From: Prevotella sp.
GTDB lineage: Bacteria > Bacteroidota > Bacteroidia > Bacteroidales > Bacteroidaceae
Direction: 5' to 3'
Assembly: GCA_016287755.1 (NCBI GenBank)
Contig: JAEEWT010000001.1
Coordinates: 1 to 64,000 of the forward strand
Length of the DNA: 64,000 nucleotides
Shown: piece after piece, positions 18,673 to 27,687 of the stretch
Layout: each line of letters starts with the position of its first letter
How positions within the stretch are numbered: position 1 is the first letter of the stretch
Notes under the pieces: model-generated
The model's database searches: none
The model's input: the letters and a program-made list of their open reading frames with translations, nothing else
Told to the model about the DNA's origin: nothing
Position numbers and translations under genes: made by a program

Positions 18673-19152
18673 TTATCCTTTGATGTTCGGTATCACTAAG
18701 CTAAGTCCGTCTATGACCTGCTCCTCGCGCGTACCTTGTTTTATTACTATAAAGATAGTATCGTCACCGGCAATGGTACCGATGATTTCTGGAATAGCAC
18801 TATTGTCGATGTTGTAGGCGATGCTGCTGGCATAACCGGGACGTGTCTTGATCACGCCCATGTTTCCAGAGAAGTTGATGCTTACGAAACCGGAGGTCTG
18901 TAGCATCTCCATGGCTGAACGTGGTGTGCTCACCCTTTTGTACATGGTCTCGTTGGGCAGCACGTACACATACTTACCATTCATTGAGGCAGCCTTAGCT
19001 ACCTTCAACTGCTTCAGATCCCTGCTAAGCGTTGCCTGTGTCAGTTTGAAACCTTCTTTCTCCAGTGCTCGCAGCACTTCCTCCTGACTGCCCAGTTCCA
19101 TACTGGAAATGAGCATCTTGAGGGCTTCCATTCTACTGTTCTTTACTTTCAT
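18673..19152 (-). CDS. argR: Arginine repressor
   Basis: This 159-residue protein has the ArgR layout: an N-terminal winged helix (SQEEVLRALEKEGFKLTQAT, SRDLKQL), a linker, and a C-terminal arginine-binding and hexamerisation domain with the signature GTIAGDDTIFIVIK. It senses arginine and controls its synthesis. It is the first gene of the minus-strand cluster argR-GNAT-argG-argC. The upstream DNA holds an excellent promoter and repeated TTATGCA motifs, one pair overlapping that promoter, which suggests autoregulation. Confidence 0.95.
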   Translation of the reverse strand: MKVKNSRMEALKMLISSMELGSQEEVLRALEKEGFKLTQATLSRDLKQLKVAKAASMNGKYVYVLPNETMYKRVSTPRSAMEMLQTSGFVSINFSGNMGVIKTRPGYASSIAYNIDNSAIPEIIGTIAGDDTIFIVIKQGTREEQVIDGLSLVIPNIKG

Positions 19153-19179
19153 CTGAGTATATTTATGCTATTTAGGCTG

Positions 19180-19211
19180 CAAATTTACTGCTTTTTATGC
19201 AATTACACAAA
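19180..19211 (-). promoter_or_regulatory. argR operon promoter
   Basis: On minus, TTTG (19208-19211) stands 20 bp before TAAATTTG (19180-19187), a full match to TTTG-N19-21-TAnnTTTG. The argR ATG is 27 nt downstream of the -7 box. Confidence 0.8.
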
Positions 19212-19227
19212 TTATTCTTGCATAAAA
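19193..19227. promoter_or_regulatory. Candidate ArgR operator over the argR promoter
   Basis: TTTTATGCAA (19193-19202) and TTGCATAAAA (19218-19227) form a perfect 10-bp inverted repeat with a 15-bp gap. The left half lies between the -7 and -33 boxes and the right half upstream of the -33 box. Binding by a dimeric or hexameric repressor would block transcription. Confidence 0.6.
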
Positions 19228-19246
19228 TAGCAGTCTTCCCACAAAT

Positions 19247-19299
19247 TTATGCAAAAGAGATACAAGCTTATGCAAAAGGAATAAAATTTTATGCAAAAG
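19247..19299. promoter_or_regulatory. Three TTATGCAAAAG boxes at 21-bp steps
   Basis: TTATGCAAAAG occurs at 19247-19257, 19268-19278 and 19289-19299, exactly 21 bp apart (two helical turns), followed by ATGCATAAAG at 19303-19312. The array lies upstream of the argR promoter and shares TTATGCA with the inverted repeat there. Candidate auxiliary ArgR sites. Confidence 0.65.
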
Positions 19300-19315
19300 A
19301 ACATGCATAAAGAAA

Positions 19316-19346
19316 GCGGGTGCTATGGTTTAGCCACAGCACCCGC
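19316..19346 (-). terminator. Terminator of the 19381-21345 gene
   Basis: On minus, GCGGGTGCTGTGG pairs with CCATAGCACCCGC (one mismatch) and is followed by TTTCTTT. It lies 34 bp after the stop codon of the secreted-protein gene and shields the argR region. Confidence 0.8.
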
Positions 19347-19380
19347 CTTGTTTATCGGAAAGTCTTTATCGACCTTTGAT

Positions 19381-21345
19381 TTACTTCACAATGTACTTCT
19401 TACCGTTAACAATGTAGATACCCTTATCCATCTTGCTTACCTTGCGGCCCATCAGGTCGTAGATAGCATTGGTCTTCTGCTCAAGCTGGATATCCTTGAT
19501 GCCTGTTGCACCATCGGCAGAAAGAGTAACATTGTAGATGTAGTACCAACCGCTCTGAGAGATAGCGAGCTTGGTTTGAACGGTCTCGCCACCATCGAAC
19601 TTCAGACCAGAGTCGGGATTGTTCCAAACCATCACGTTGATCTTAGAACCATCAATGCTCTCGTCATCCAGACGGATATTGATACCATTCTCCTCTTCCA
19701 TGTAATAACCCTGACCGTTAATAAATCCACCGTCTGTCCATGGGAGCAATCCGCTGAAGGTTTCTGTAGGCTCTTCCTCGGGATCCTCAGGCTGAGTCAA
19801 AGCCAGAAGCTTGATACCATCCTTGGCATTGTTCAAGAAGCTGAAGTCTTTCTCTTCGAATGCTGTCAACATGCCAGCCATATCGATAGTTGTAGCCACC
19901 TCATCATCATCGAGGTTTACTTTCAGACCGATATCTTCAGGTGTGCCGAGCGTACGGTCTGACATGGTTACATTAGCCTCGCTGAACGAGCACTCCTCGA
20001 ATACGAAGTAGTAGTTGTTAGCTTCCTGGAGGCAGTAGCAGTCGAAAGTAATGGTCTGACAGCCATTTGCTCCACTTGGAACGGTCTTACCCTGCGGTGC
20101 GCCTAACTCAAACTTCTGCCACTCTGTGGTAAGAGCGAAATCACTCTCACTTCCGAAGGTGTTATAATCCTTGTACTTTGTAGGCATAGTATGTGCCTGT
20201 GTAGCAAGTGAAGCTGGTTTATCTGCTTTAGCCCAGAACACGAACTTATAAGGCTCATTAGACTTCATCTTATGCAGCGTAGATACGAAGAACTGAGAAG
20301 AATATCTTGCAGGAGCAGATTTACCATCGCCGATCTTAGCACCATTCTCCCAATAGTAAGTAATACTGTCTTTCATCAGGACATTACCTTCCTCATCATA
20401 CTGCTCGTTACCTTCAGCATCAAGATCCTTGATCTGAACAGTCTCGGTGTAATAATTCAGGGTAGGAACCTTCACAGCATTCGGGAACTGAGGATCACCT
20501 GTTTCCACTACAGGAGCTTTCTGCAATACGTTTGCACCTCTTTCAGGATCATAAACCTGAATCATGAAGTTAGACACTTTCACCATATCGGGCTCTTCTT
20601 CAGATCCATAGTTTACTTCATCAATAGGATCCTCAGAGAACACGCCCTTTCTCATGAAGTTAATCCATGAAACCTGACCTGGGTCTGGCACATCCCTGAT
20701 TTCCACTTTGATATTATCAAGGTAGACGACATTTCCTTCATAAGGAGCATGGGTCATGTTTAAGGCAATGCACTGGAACTGCAAACCATCAGAATTAGCT
20801 GCAGAACTCTCTGATACAACATCCATCTTAACATACTGCTTTTCGGGCCATGCTGTTGTATAAGAAAGAGTGTTTCCACCGTTTTCATCATTGGGGAACA
20901 GCTGATAATTAATATAGCTCTGCGGATAAGCATGTGTCTGGAACTGGAAACTGCCTTCCTTCTCACCCATTACATCTGCTTTGAAACGAATCTGCTTGCC
21001 TGCGGGAATTGGCTCCTTAAAATAAATAAAGAACTGGGTATCCCAGCTGATCAAATGCGGGTCACCTCCCCAAGGTGTCTCGGTTTGGTATTCGCCTTCA
21101 GCTTGTGCCTCAGCATCACTACGAACAATAACCTTGATACAGTGGTTTGCGGGATTTGTAGGATCCTCAACTACTCTCACCGGACCGCGGTTAAGATTGT
21201 GGCTTTCAGAAACCTCGAAGAACTCCATGGCTTGATCATCAAAACCATTTTCCATGTCTTGATCAAAGATGGCAGTCCACCTTGTCTGTCCGTAGGCAGA
21301 ACCTGCCAACAAGACACCAACTAATAATGTAAATAATTTCTTCAT
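19381..21345 (-). CDS. Secreted protein with T9SS-type tail, beta-sandwich-like modules
   Basis: This 654-residue protein starts with a signal peptide (MKKLFTLLVGVLLAGSAYGQ). It contains at least two long beta-rich segments that look like jelly-roll binding modules (around residues 20-215 and 250-480), the first with FFIYFKEPIPAGKQIRFKAD. I cannot name a family with confidence. The C-terminus (AIYDLMGRKVSKMDKGIYIV, then NGKKYIVK) is a clear Prevotella-type sorting tail, so export through the type IX system is likely. It is a single gene with its own terminator, divergent from the fasciclin-SusCD operon; it may add ligand binding to that surface system, but this is only context. Confidence 0.8.
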   Translation of the reverse strand: MKKLFTLLVGVLLAGSAYGQTRWTAIFDQDMENGFDDQAMEFFEVSESHNLNRGPVRVVEDPTNPANHCIKVIVRSDAEAQAEGEYQTETPWGGDPHLISWDTQFFIYFKEPIPAGKQIRFKADVMGEKEGSFQFQTHAYPQSYINYQLFPNDENGGNTLSYTTAWPEKQYVKMDVVSESSAANSDGLQFQCIALNMTHAPYEGNVVYLDNIKVEIRDVPDPGQVSWINFMRKGVFSEDPIDEVNYGSEEEPDMVKVSNFMIQVYDPERGANVLQKAPVVETGDPQFPNAVKVPTLNYYTETVQIKDLDAEGNEQYDEEGNVLMKDSITYYWENGAKIGDGKSAPARYSSQFFVSTLHKMKSNEPYKFVFWAKADKPASLATQAHTMPTKYKDYNTFGSESDFALTTEWQKFELGAPQGKTVPSGANGCQTITFDCYCLQEANNYYFVFEECSFSEANVTMSDRTLGTPEDIGLKVNLDDDEVATTIDMAGMLTAFEEKDFSFLNNAKDGIKLLALTQPEDPEEEPTETFSGLLPWTDGGFINGQGYYMEEENGINIRLDDESIDGSKINVMVWNNPDSGLKFDGGETVQTKLAISQSGWYYIYNVTLSADGATGIKDIQLEQKTNAIYDLMGRKVSKMDKGIYIVNGKKYIVK

Positions 21346-21693
21346 AATTGTGATAATAAATTATTAATAATGTATAAAGGTTTTTAGTATAAATCAACGT
21401 TTAGGTACCCAAAAGTACACTATTCGCTCATTCAGATACAAAAGTAGTGCATTTTTGTGAAATAAATATTATTTGGTGTTACAAAATCTTTATTTTTTGT
21501 ATCATTGGGCGTTTTTGGTGTCATTCTACAATACATATTATGGAGATTTTTTTTAATTTTGCAATCATGGTGTAAAAAATACACGCTGTGCATAACGCGG
21601 ATTATTATCAACAATCATACCTAAATCACCGATTCGGCATATCTTTGATATGAAATCGAACGAATAAACTTTAAACGATTATAATAACAATTT
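21346..21693. other. Divergent intergenic region with two candidate -7 boxes
   Basis: The 348 bp hold no gene. On plus, TATCTTTG (21640-21647) is a good -7 box, but I see no clear TTTG 19-21 bp before it. On minus, TACTTTTG (21439-21446) is a -7 candidate, also with a weak -33. The middle is A/T-rich. Confidence 0.5.
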
Positions 21694-24342
21694 ATGGAAA
21701 AGAGACAAATCGCAAAACAACGGCATCAATGGACTGTTGCTGCCTGCGGACTGCTGATGAGTGCCTTCGCCCTTCAAGGTTGTCAAGACGACGTTTTGAC
21801 AGGGCAGCCTTCATGGTTGGGTAACTCTATCTACGAACGTCTGGAGGAAGATGGCAACTACACAACCATGCTGAGGTTGATTGATGACTTGGGGCAACAC
21901 GAAGTGCTCAGCCACACCGGTTCGAAGACACTGTTTGCCGCAAACGACGATGCTTTTCAACAATGGTTCTCCCACAATGGCTGGGGCGTGAACCGTTATG
22001 AACAGCTGTCAGTGTCGCAGAAGAAACTTCTGCTTAACAATTCAATGGTTAACAACGCCTATCTGATCGAGTTGTTGTCGAACGGAAGGCCTCAGGGAGA
22101 GGACTCACATCCAGCTGAGGGTCGTACCATGCGCCGTGAGACTGCAACCAGTGTTTATGACTCTGTGCAGATCATGAGACCTGATCAGATGCCGAGCACT
22201 CCAGTTTGGGCCAGATTCAAGAATAATGGCAGGAGTATTCCCGTGCTGAAGGATATTACACCAGCACCGATGATCCATTTCCTGCCTTCTTATATGAAGA
22301 TCAATAAGATTACCAGTACCGACCTTGACGTGCTGACCAACCATCAGGCCAATGACATCAATGAGGCATGGGTGAACGGTAAGAAAGTGATTGAACGCGA
22401 TATCACTTGTAAGAACGGTTATATACAAAAGGTGGACGGCGTAATTGAGTCGTCGCCCAATATGGCAGAAATCATCCACCAGCATCCCGACATGTCGCGC
22501 TGGGCAAAGATGATTGACCGCTTCTGTGCACCTTATTATACTGCTGCGGGTACAAGAGAGTACAACCGTTTGTATAACAACCAGGATTCTGTTTATGTAC
22601 TCAGCTACTATAGTGACTTTTCTGTTGGTGGAGCTAACACTACCACACCAAGCGGTGAGGCTGTAAATGCCAAGCTGAAGTTTGATCCGGGATGGAACCA
22701 GTACGTCAGCACATCAGGCGATGCCAACATGAACTATGATGCCGGTGCTATGTTCGTTCCTACAAACCAGGCTTTGGAAGCTTGGTGGCAGAACGAAGGT
22801 AAGGACCTGCAGACTGAGTACGGTGAAATCGACAGTATTCCCGAGGCTACGATGGCTAAGCTCATCAATGTGAACATGCGCGACGTGTTCTCTGAGGCCA
22901 TCCCCACGAAGTTCGACAAGGTGCTGAACGACGCCAAGGTGGAAATGGGCATCCGCATTGAAGATGTTGATTCCTGCTTTATGGGCTGTAACGGTGTGGT
23001 ATATATGGTGAACCGCGTTTATACGCCGGCAGAGTTTGCTTCTGTGGCTTATCCGGCCCTCGCCCACCCCACTGTCATGAACATCATCTACTGGGCTATC
23101 GACCAGCTGAACTTCTTGCCTTACCTGCTCTCCATGGACTCCAAGTATAGCTTGATTCTCCCGACGAACAATGCCATGTTGTGGTATATTGATCCGTATT
23201 CCTATGGCAATGAAAGAGACGGAATGGAGGCACCTACCGCAGTGGCTTTTGCTTATGATGAAACCAAAGCTTTGGAACAGCGTGTGAGAGCTTTCCGCTA
23301 CGACTGTGTGATTGACGCAAATGGTAATATCTCCATTGACGAGAGTACAAGGAAAGAGGAAACAACCCGTTCGGTTGTCAATGACTTCCTGAAGCGCCTG
23401 ATGGACCAGCTGATCATCGTAGGCGACGTAGAGGACGGTCATGAGTTCTACAAGTCGAAGGGCGGTACTCCTATCCGCGTGACAAGAGATGCTAACGGTC
23501 GTCTGGCCTTTGCCGGTGGATGGCAGATGAACCACAACAAGGTTCTGCCCGTGAACCCGGAGGATATCTACGTGAAGACCAACGGTAAGTCGTATGTAAT
23601 CAACGACCAGATGCCTTTGACAACAGAGAAATCCGTCTTCCTGACATTAGATGAGCGCGATGAGTTCTCAAAGTTCCTGGAGTTGCTGGATAACGACGGT
23701 GCCGACCTGTTGGCAACCACAGTAACCAAGAACAATTACGAAGCTGGTATGCAGAAGAAATCCAGCAAGAACCTGAAGTTGCTCGACAACTATAACTATA
23801 CGATTTATGCGCCCACGAACAGTGCTATTCAGGAACTGATCGACCAGGGTCTGCTGCCTACATGGGACGACTATGAGGCTCAGACCGAAGAGATCTGGGG
23901 TTCTGAAGAAGCTGCCGAACAAGCTAAGGCTATTATCAAGAACATCATCGTCAGCTTCCTGCGCTATCACGTACAAGACCATGCCGTACTCGTGAACATG
24001 GCTCCAGAGATCTACGATGAGGAGAACGGTCAGAAATCGCCAAGATACGAGAATACCTATGAGACCATGAAGCGTAATCTCGAAACAGGTCGATTCGATC
24101 CCGTTGTGGTCAACAACGAACCGGGTCAGATGTGGGTACGTGACTTACTTGGCAACACACGCCATATTGTTAAGACTGAAGGACTTTACAACCGCATTTG
24201 CCGTGAATACTGGTTCAAGGCCACTGGTGAATGCTACATGGCATCCGATGCTGTAGTCCATCAGATAGACGGTGTCCTTCTCAGTGAACAGATGACACCT
24301 TGGAAAGATCAACTTAATAAAGTAAGAGCAAGGAGGAACTAA
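21694..24342 (+). CDS. Fasciclin-domain lipoprotein, first gene of the fasciclin-SusCD operon
   Basis: This 882-residue lipoprotein has a hydrophobic signal with lipobox FALQGC and a mature N-terminal Cys near residue 30. A fasciclin-like domain follows (TMLRLIDDLGQHEVLSHTG, KTLFAANDDAFQQWF). Further fasciclin-type motifs recur near the middle (YSLILPTNNAMLWYID) and the end (YNYTIYAPTNSAIQELIDQG), so at least three related modules are likely. Fasciclin domains mediate adhesion or ligand contact. It is probably exposed at the outer membrane. The SusC gene begins 3 nt after its stop, showing tight coupling. Ligand unknown. Confidence 0.85.
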   Translation: MEKRQIAKQRHQWTVAACGLLMSAFALQGCQDDVLTGQPSWLGNSIYERLEEDGNYTTMLRLIDDLGQHEVLSHTGSKTLFAANDDAFQQWFSHNGWGVNRYEQLSVSQKKLLLNNSMVNNAYLIELLSNGRPQGEDSHPAEGRTMRRETATSVYDSVQIMRPDQMPSTPVWARFKNNGRSIPVLKDITPAPMIHFLPSYMKINKITSTDLDVLTNHQANDINEAWVNGKKVIERDITCKNGYIQKVDGVIESSPNMAEIIHQHPDMSRWAKMIDRFCAPYYTAAGTREYNRLYNNQDSVYVLSYYSDFSVGGANTTTPSGEAVNAKLKFDPGWNQYVSTSGDANMNYDAGAMFVPTNQALEAWWQNEGKDLQTEYGEIDSIPEATMAKLINVNMRDVFSEAIPTKFDKVLNDAKVEMGIRIEDVDSCFMGCNGVVYMVNRVYTPAEFASVAYPALAHPTVMNIIYWAIDQLNFLPYLLSMDSKYSLILPTNNAMLWYIDPYSYGNERDGMEAPTAVAFAYDETKALEQRVRAFRYDCVIDANGNISIDESTRKEETTRSVVNDFLKRLMDQLIIVGDVEDGHEFYKSKGGTPIRVTRDANGRLAFAGGWQMNHNKVLPVNPEDIYVKTNGKSYVINDQMPLTTEKSVFLTLDERDEFSKFLELLDNDGADLLATTVTKNNYEAGMQKKSSKNLKLLDNYNYTIYAPTNSAIQELIDQGLLPTWDDYEAQTEEIWGSEEAAEQAKAIIKNIIVSFLRYHVQDHAVLVNMAPEIYDEENGQKSPRYENTYETMKRNLETGRFDPVVVNNEPGQMWVRDLLGNTRHIVKTEGLYNRICREYWFKATGECYMASDAVVHQIDGVLLSEQMTPWKDQLNKVRARRN
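24331..24337 (+). promoter_or_regulatory. Shine-Dalgarno-like AAGGAGG before the SusC gene
   Basis: AAGGAGG lies 8 nt before the ATG at 24346, inside the last codons of the fasciclin gene. It is an unusually good match for a Bacteroidetes gene and is consistent with high SusC synthesis. Confidence 0.45.
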
Positions 24343-24345
24343 GGC

Positions 24346-27300
24346 ATGCGAATTCTAAGATTCACTATTATATTATTCGCCCTGATTGCTGCAACAGTAG
24401 TCAGCGCGCAGGAACCGATAACCTCCATTCACGGAAGTGTTAGTGATGACATGGGACCATTGATGGGTGCCTCTGTCTGTGAAATGGATGGAAGCGGACG
24501 TATCATTGAGTCAACCATTACCGACCTGAATGGTAACTTTACCATGAGGATCAGGAATCCCAAGGATAAAATCCGTTTCAGCTATGTAGGTTGTAAGGAT
24601 GTTGTTGAGCCGATTAACAAGACCAATTACCAGATTGTCTTGAAGTCGGAACTGCAGATCGACGAAGTGGTGGTAACCGCCACAAAGCGAGTAGGCGGAA
24701 ACGGTCTGCCTATCCCGCAGCGAGAGGTTTCCAACGCTACCCAGAGTATTTCGACGAAGGAGTTTGAAGGTCTTTCCGTCATGTCCATCGAGGAAGCGCT
24801 CGTTGGTCGTATCGCCGGTCTTGACATTATCGGAAACTCCGGTGACCTTGGAGCAGGATCCACCATGCGTCTTCGTGGTGCTTCATCTCTCTCCACACTG
24901 ACCGATGCCAACCCGCTGATCGTAGTCGACGGTAACGTACGTCAGGTTGACCTCGCTAACTTCGATATCAATACTGCCAACAACGAGAAGTTCGCCGAGT
25001 TGCTGAACATCAACCCTGAGGACATCTCTGATATCCGCGTGCTGAAAGATGCTGCCGCTACAGCGCTCTACGGCTCGCAAGGTGGTAACGGTGTGATTGA
25101 GTTAACCACCAAGCGTGGTACTCGTGGTAAACCAAGACTCTCTTATTCTCTGAAGCTGACTGGTACATACCAGCCTAAGGGATATGAGCTCCTGAACGGT
25201 GACGACTACACCATGTTGCTGAAGGAGTCGTACTTCAACCCTGAGCAGAGCGATGCTGCTTCAAATATTCCTGAGCTGAACTACGACCCGTCATTCTCGG
25301 AATATGAGCAGTATAACAACAATACCGACTGGCGTAAAGCTGTTACCCAGTGGGGTCTCCGTCAGAACCACTATGTTACCGTAGAAGGTGGTGGTGAGAA
25401 GGCATTGTTCCGTATCGGTGCAGGTTTCGATAATGAGACCGGTACGATGATCGAGCAGAAACTGCAGCGTTTCTCTACCCGTGTGGCTCTCGACTATAAT
25501 GTAAGTGAACGTATCCGCGTAAGTACCAACTTCGCGCTTACCTATACCAATAACCATCGTAACTCTGACGGTTTGCTCGACATCGCCATGAAGAAGATGC
25601 CGAACATGAGTATCTATGAGCAGGATCCTGTAACGGGCGAAAATACCTCGTCATACTATTCCATGTTGCAGAGTGCCAGCTCGGTATTCGACAGAAACCA
25701 GAAGGATTACGTGAACCCTGTGGCAAGTGCTAAACTGGCTAAGAACAGACAGAGCACTTACGACATGACTCCTGAGTTGATTATCCAGTACCATCTGCTG
25801 GGCATGGATTATGACAGCTGGCAGTTGAACTGGAGAGGTTCAGTCTATATGAACATCAACAACGGATACTCTAACAAGTATTATCCGCAGGAACTGAAGA
25901 CCGTTTCTTGGGACCAGGGCGTGAATACCACCTCCGACAGTTCTAACAAGAGCGTGTCGTTCAATACCAAGCAGCAGCTGACGTTGATTCCTGCTTTCAA
26001 GAACAAAGACCACTCTCTGATGGTGATGGGACGCTTCGAGTTGACAAGCGGATCATCCACAGGACAGTCTGAGGACAAGCAGGGCGCTCCCACTGGTATC
26101 ACCACCACACAGGGTGGCGGTATGATCAAGAACCTGAGCTCAAGCTTCGGACAGTCACGTTCCATGTACTACACAGGAACATTCCACTATGCTTACAAAG
26201 GACGCTACATTGCCGATGCTTCGCTGCGTGCCGATGGTACCACCAAGTTCGGTCCGGGTAACCGCTGGGGCTTCTTCCCCTCTGTATCTTTGAAGTGGAT
26301 CATCAGTGATGAGCCTTGGATGCAGTCAACCCGCAAGTGGCTGTCAATGTTCGCCATCCGTCCCAGCTGGGGTCGTGTAGGTCACCAGCCCGGACAGAAC
26401 TATCTGTTTACCTCTAAGTACGATTCTGCCGACAGGTACATCGACATGATGGCCATGAAGCCGAACAACATCCGTTTGACCGACCTGAAGTGGGAGATCG
26501 TGGAGAGCTGGAACGGTGGTATCGACTTAGGATTCTTCAACGACCGTTTGACATTGACTATCGAGGGTTATAGTCAGACCACCTCAGACATGTTGATGTC
26601 CAACTACCGCATCCCGTCTAACGCAGGTTTCTCTTCAATACCTTATAGCAACAACGGTAAGATGCGTAATACAGGTTGGGAGTTCCATATCAATGCCAAC
26701 CGTCTGATTACCGCAGGAAAGAAATTCTCTGTTGACTTCAACGCTAACTTCGGTAACAACCGCAATGAGTTGCTGGAGTTGGAGGAGAACCTCTTGGACA
26801 ACCTGAACTCTGTTTATGGATTCTCTAACGATGAGACCCTGCAGCGCGTACAGTTGCACAACCCGTTAGGTGCTATCTACGGTTTCCGCTATAAGGGTGT
26901 TTATCAGTACAACTACTCCACCTTCAGCAGAATGTCTCCCGAAGAGCGTGAGCAGTTCCTTGCCGATGGCAAGACAGCTCCTGTTGCTCAGAGTGCCGAC
27001 GGTAAGCTGATTGTTGACGGTAAGGGCGACCCCGTACGTATGATGTTCAACTACACCAACGACGCTACGGGTAGAAACTACCGCTTCAATGGTGGTGATG
27101 CTATCTATGAAGATATTAACCACGATGGTCAGATCAACGCACTTGACATCGTCTATCTGGGCTCTTCTCTGCCTAAGCTCACTGGTGGTTTCGGATTCAA
27201 TTTCAACTACGGCAGCTGGCGTCTGAGCACCCAGTTCACCTACCGTGTTGGTAATAAGATCCTGAACAGAGCCCGTCTGCACGCAGAAGCTATGATCGGT

Positions 27301-27666
27301 AACGACAACCAGAGTCAGGCCGTGAACTACCGCTGGCGCAAGGAAGGCGATATAACATCTATTCCTCGAGCCATGTACGGTAACAACTCCAACTACAACA
27401 CGCTGATCAGCGATCGTTTCGTAGAGGATGGTTCATACCTCCGTATGGGTTACGCCCAGATCTCTTATGCTATCAACAGGAAATACCTCAAACACCTTGG
27501 TCTGAACCGAGTGAGTTTGTATTTCAGCGCCAACAACCCGTTCGTTCTGACAAAGTACTCGGGTGTTGACCCGGATATTTCGAGCGGCGGTTACTCTCCT
27601 GCTATCGATAACGCACAGACACCGCGTTCTCGCTCTTATACGTTAGGTATTACTGTACAATTCTAA
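24346..27666 (+). CDS. SusC/RagA-family TonB-dependent outer-membrane transporter (copy 1)
   Basis: This 1,106-residue protein shows the full SusC layout: signal peptide (to VVSAQ), a carboxypeptidase-regulatory-like domain (residues ~27-105, IHGSVSDDMGPLMGASV), the TonB-box region DEVVVTATKR, a plug (GNGVIELTTKRG), a long beta-barrel and a C-terminal strand ending YTLGITVQF. It imports large nutrients together with the SusD lipoprotein, energised by TonB. The SusD gene follows 21 bp downstream. No glycoside hydrolase is in the operon, so the substrate may not be a polysaccharide, or the enzymes lie elsewhere. Confidence 0.95.
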   Translation: MRILRFTIILFALIAATVVSAQEPITSIHGSVSDDMGPLMGASVCEMDGSGRIIESTITDLNGNFTMRIRNPKDKIRFSYVGCKDVVEPINKTNYQIVLKSELQIDEVVVTATKRVGGNGLPIPQREVSNATQSISTKEFEGLSVMSIEEALVGRIAGLDIIGNSGDLGAGSTMRLRGASSLSTLTDANPLIVVDGNVRQVDLANFDINTANNEKFAELLNINPEDISDIRVLKDAAATALYGSQGGNGVIELTTKRGTRGKPRLSYSLKLTGTYQPKGYELLNGDDYTMLLKESYFNPEQSDAASNIPELNYDPSFSEYEQYNNNTDWRKAVTQWGLRQNHYVTVEGGGEKALFRIGAGFDNETGTMIEQKLQRFSTRVALDYNVSERIRVSTNFALTYTNNHRNSDGLLDIAMKKMPNMSIYEQDPVTGENTSSYYSMLQSASSVFDRNQKDYVNPVASAKLAKNRQSTYDMTPELIIQYHLLGMDYDSWQLNWRGSVYMNINNGYSNKYYPQELKTVSWDQGVNTTSDSSNKSVSFNTKQQLTLIPAFKNKDHSLMVMGRFELTSGSSTGQSEDKQGAPTGITTTQGGGMIKNLSSSFGQSRSMYYTGTFHYAYKGRYIADASLRADGTTKFGPGNRWGFFPSVSLKWIISDEPWMQSTRKWLSMFAIRPSWGRVGHQPGQNYLFTSKYDSADRYIDMMAMKPNNIRLTDLKWEIVESWNGGIDLGFFNDRLTLTIEGYSQTTSDMLMSNYRIPSNAGFSSIPYSNNGKMRNTGWEFHINANRLITAGKKFSVDFNANFGNNRNELLELEENLLDNLNSVYGFSNDETLQRVQLHNPLGAIYGFRYKGVYQYNYSTFSRMSPEEREQFLADGKTAPVAQSADGKLIVDGKGDPVRMMFNYTNDATGRNYRFNGGDAIYEDINHDGQINALDIVYLGSSLPKLTGGFGFNFNYGSWRLSTQFTYRVGNKILNRARLHAEAMIGNDNQSQAVNYRWRKEGDITSIPRAMYGNNSNYNTLISDRFVEDGSYLRMGYAQISYAINRKYLKHLGLNRVSLYFSANNPFVLTKYSGVDPDISSGGYSPAIDNAQTPRSRSYTLGITVQF

Positions 27667-27687
27667 TTGATCATCGTAAACTGAAAT

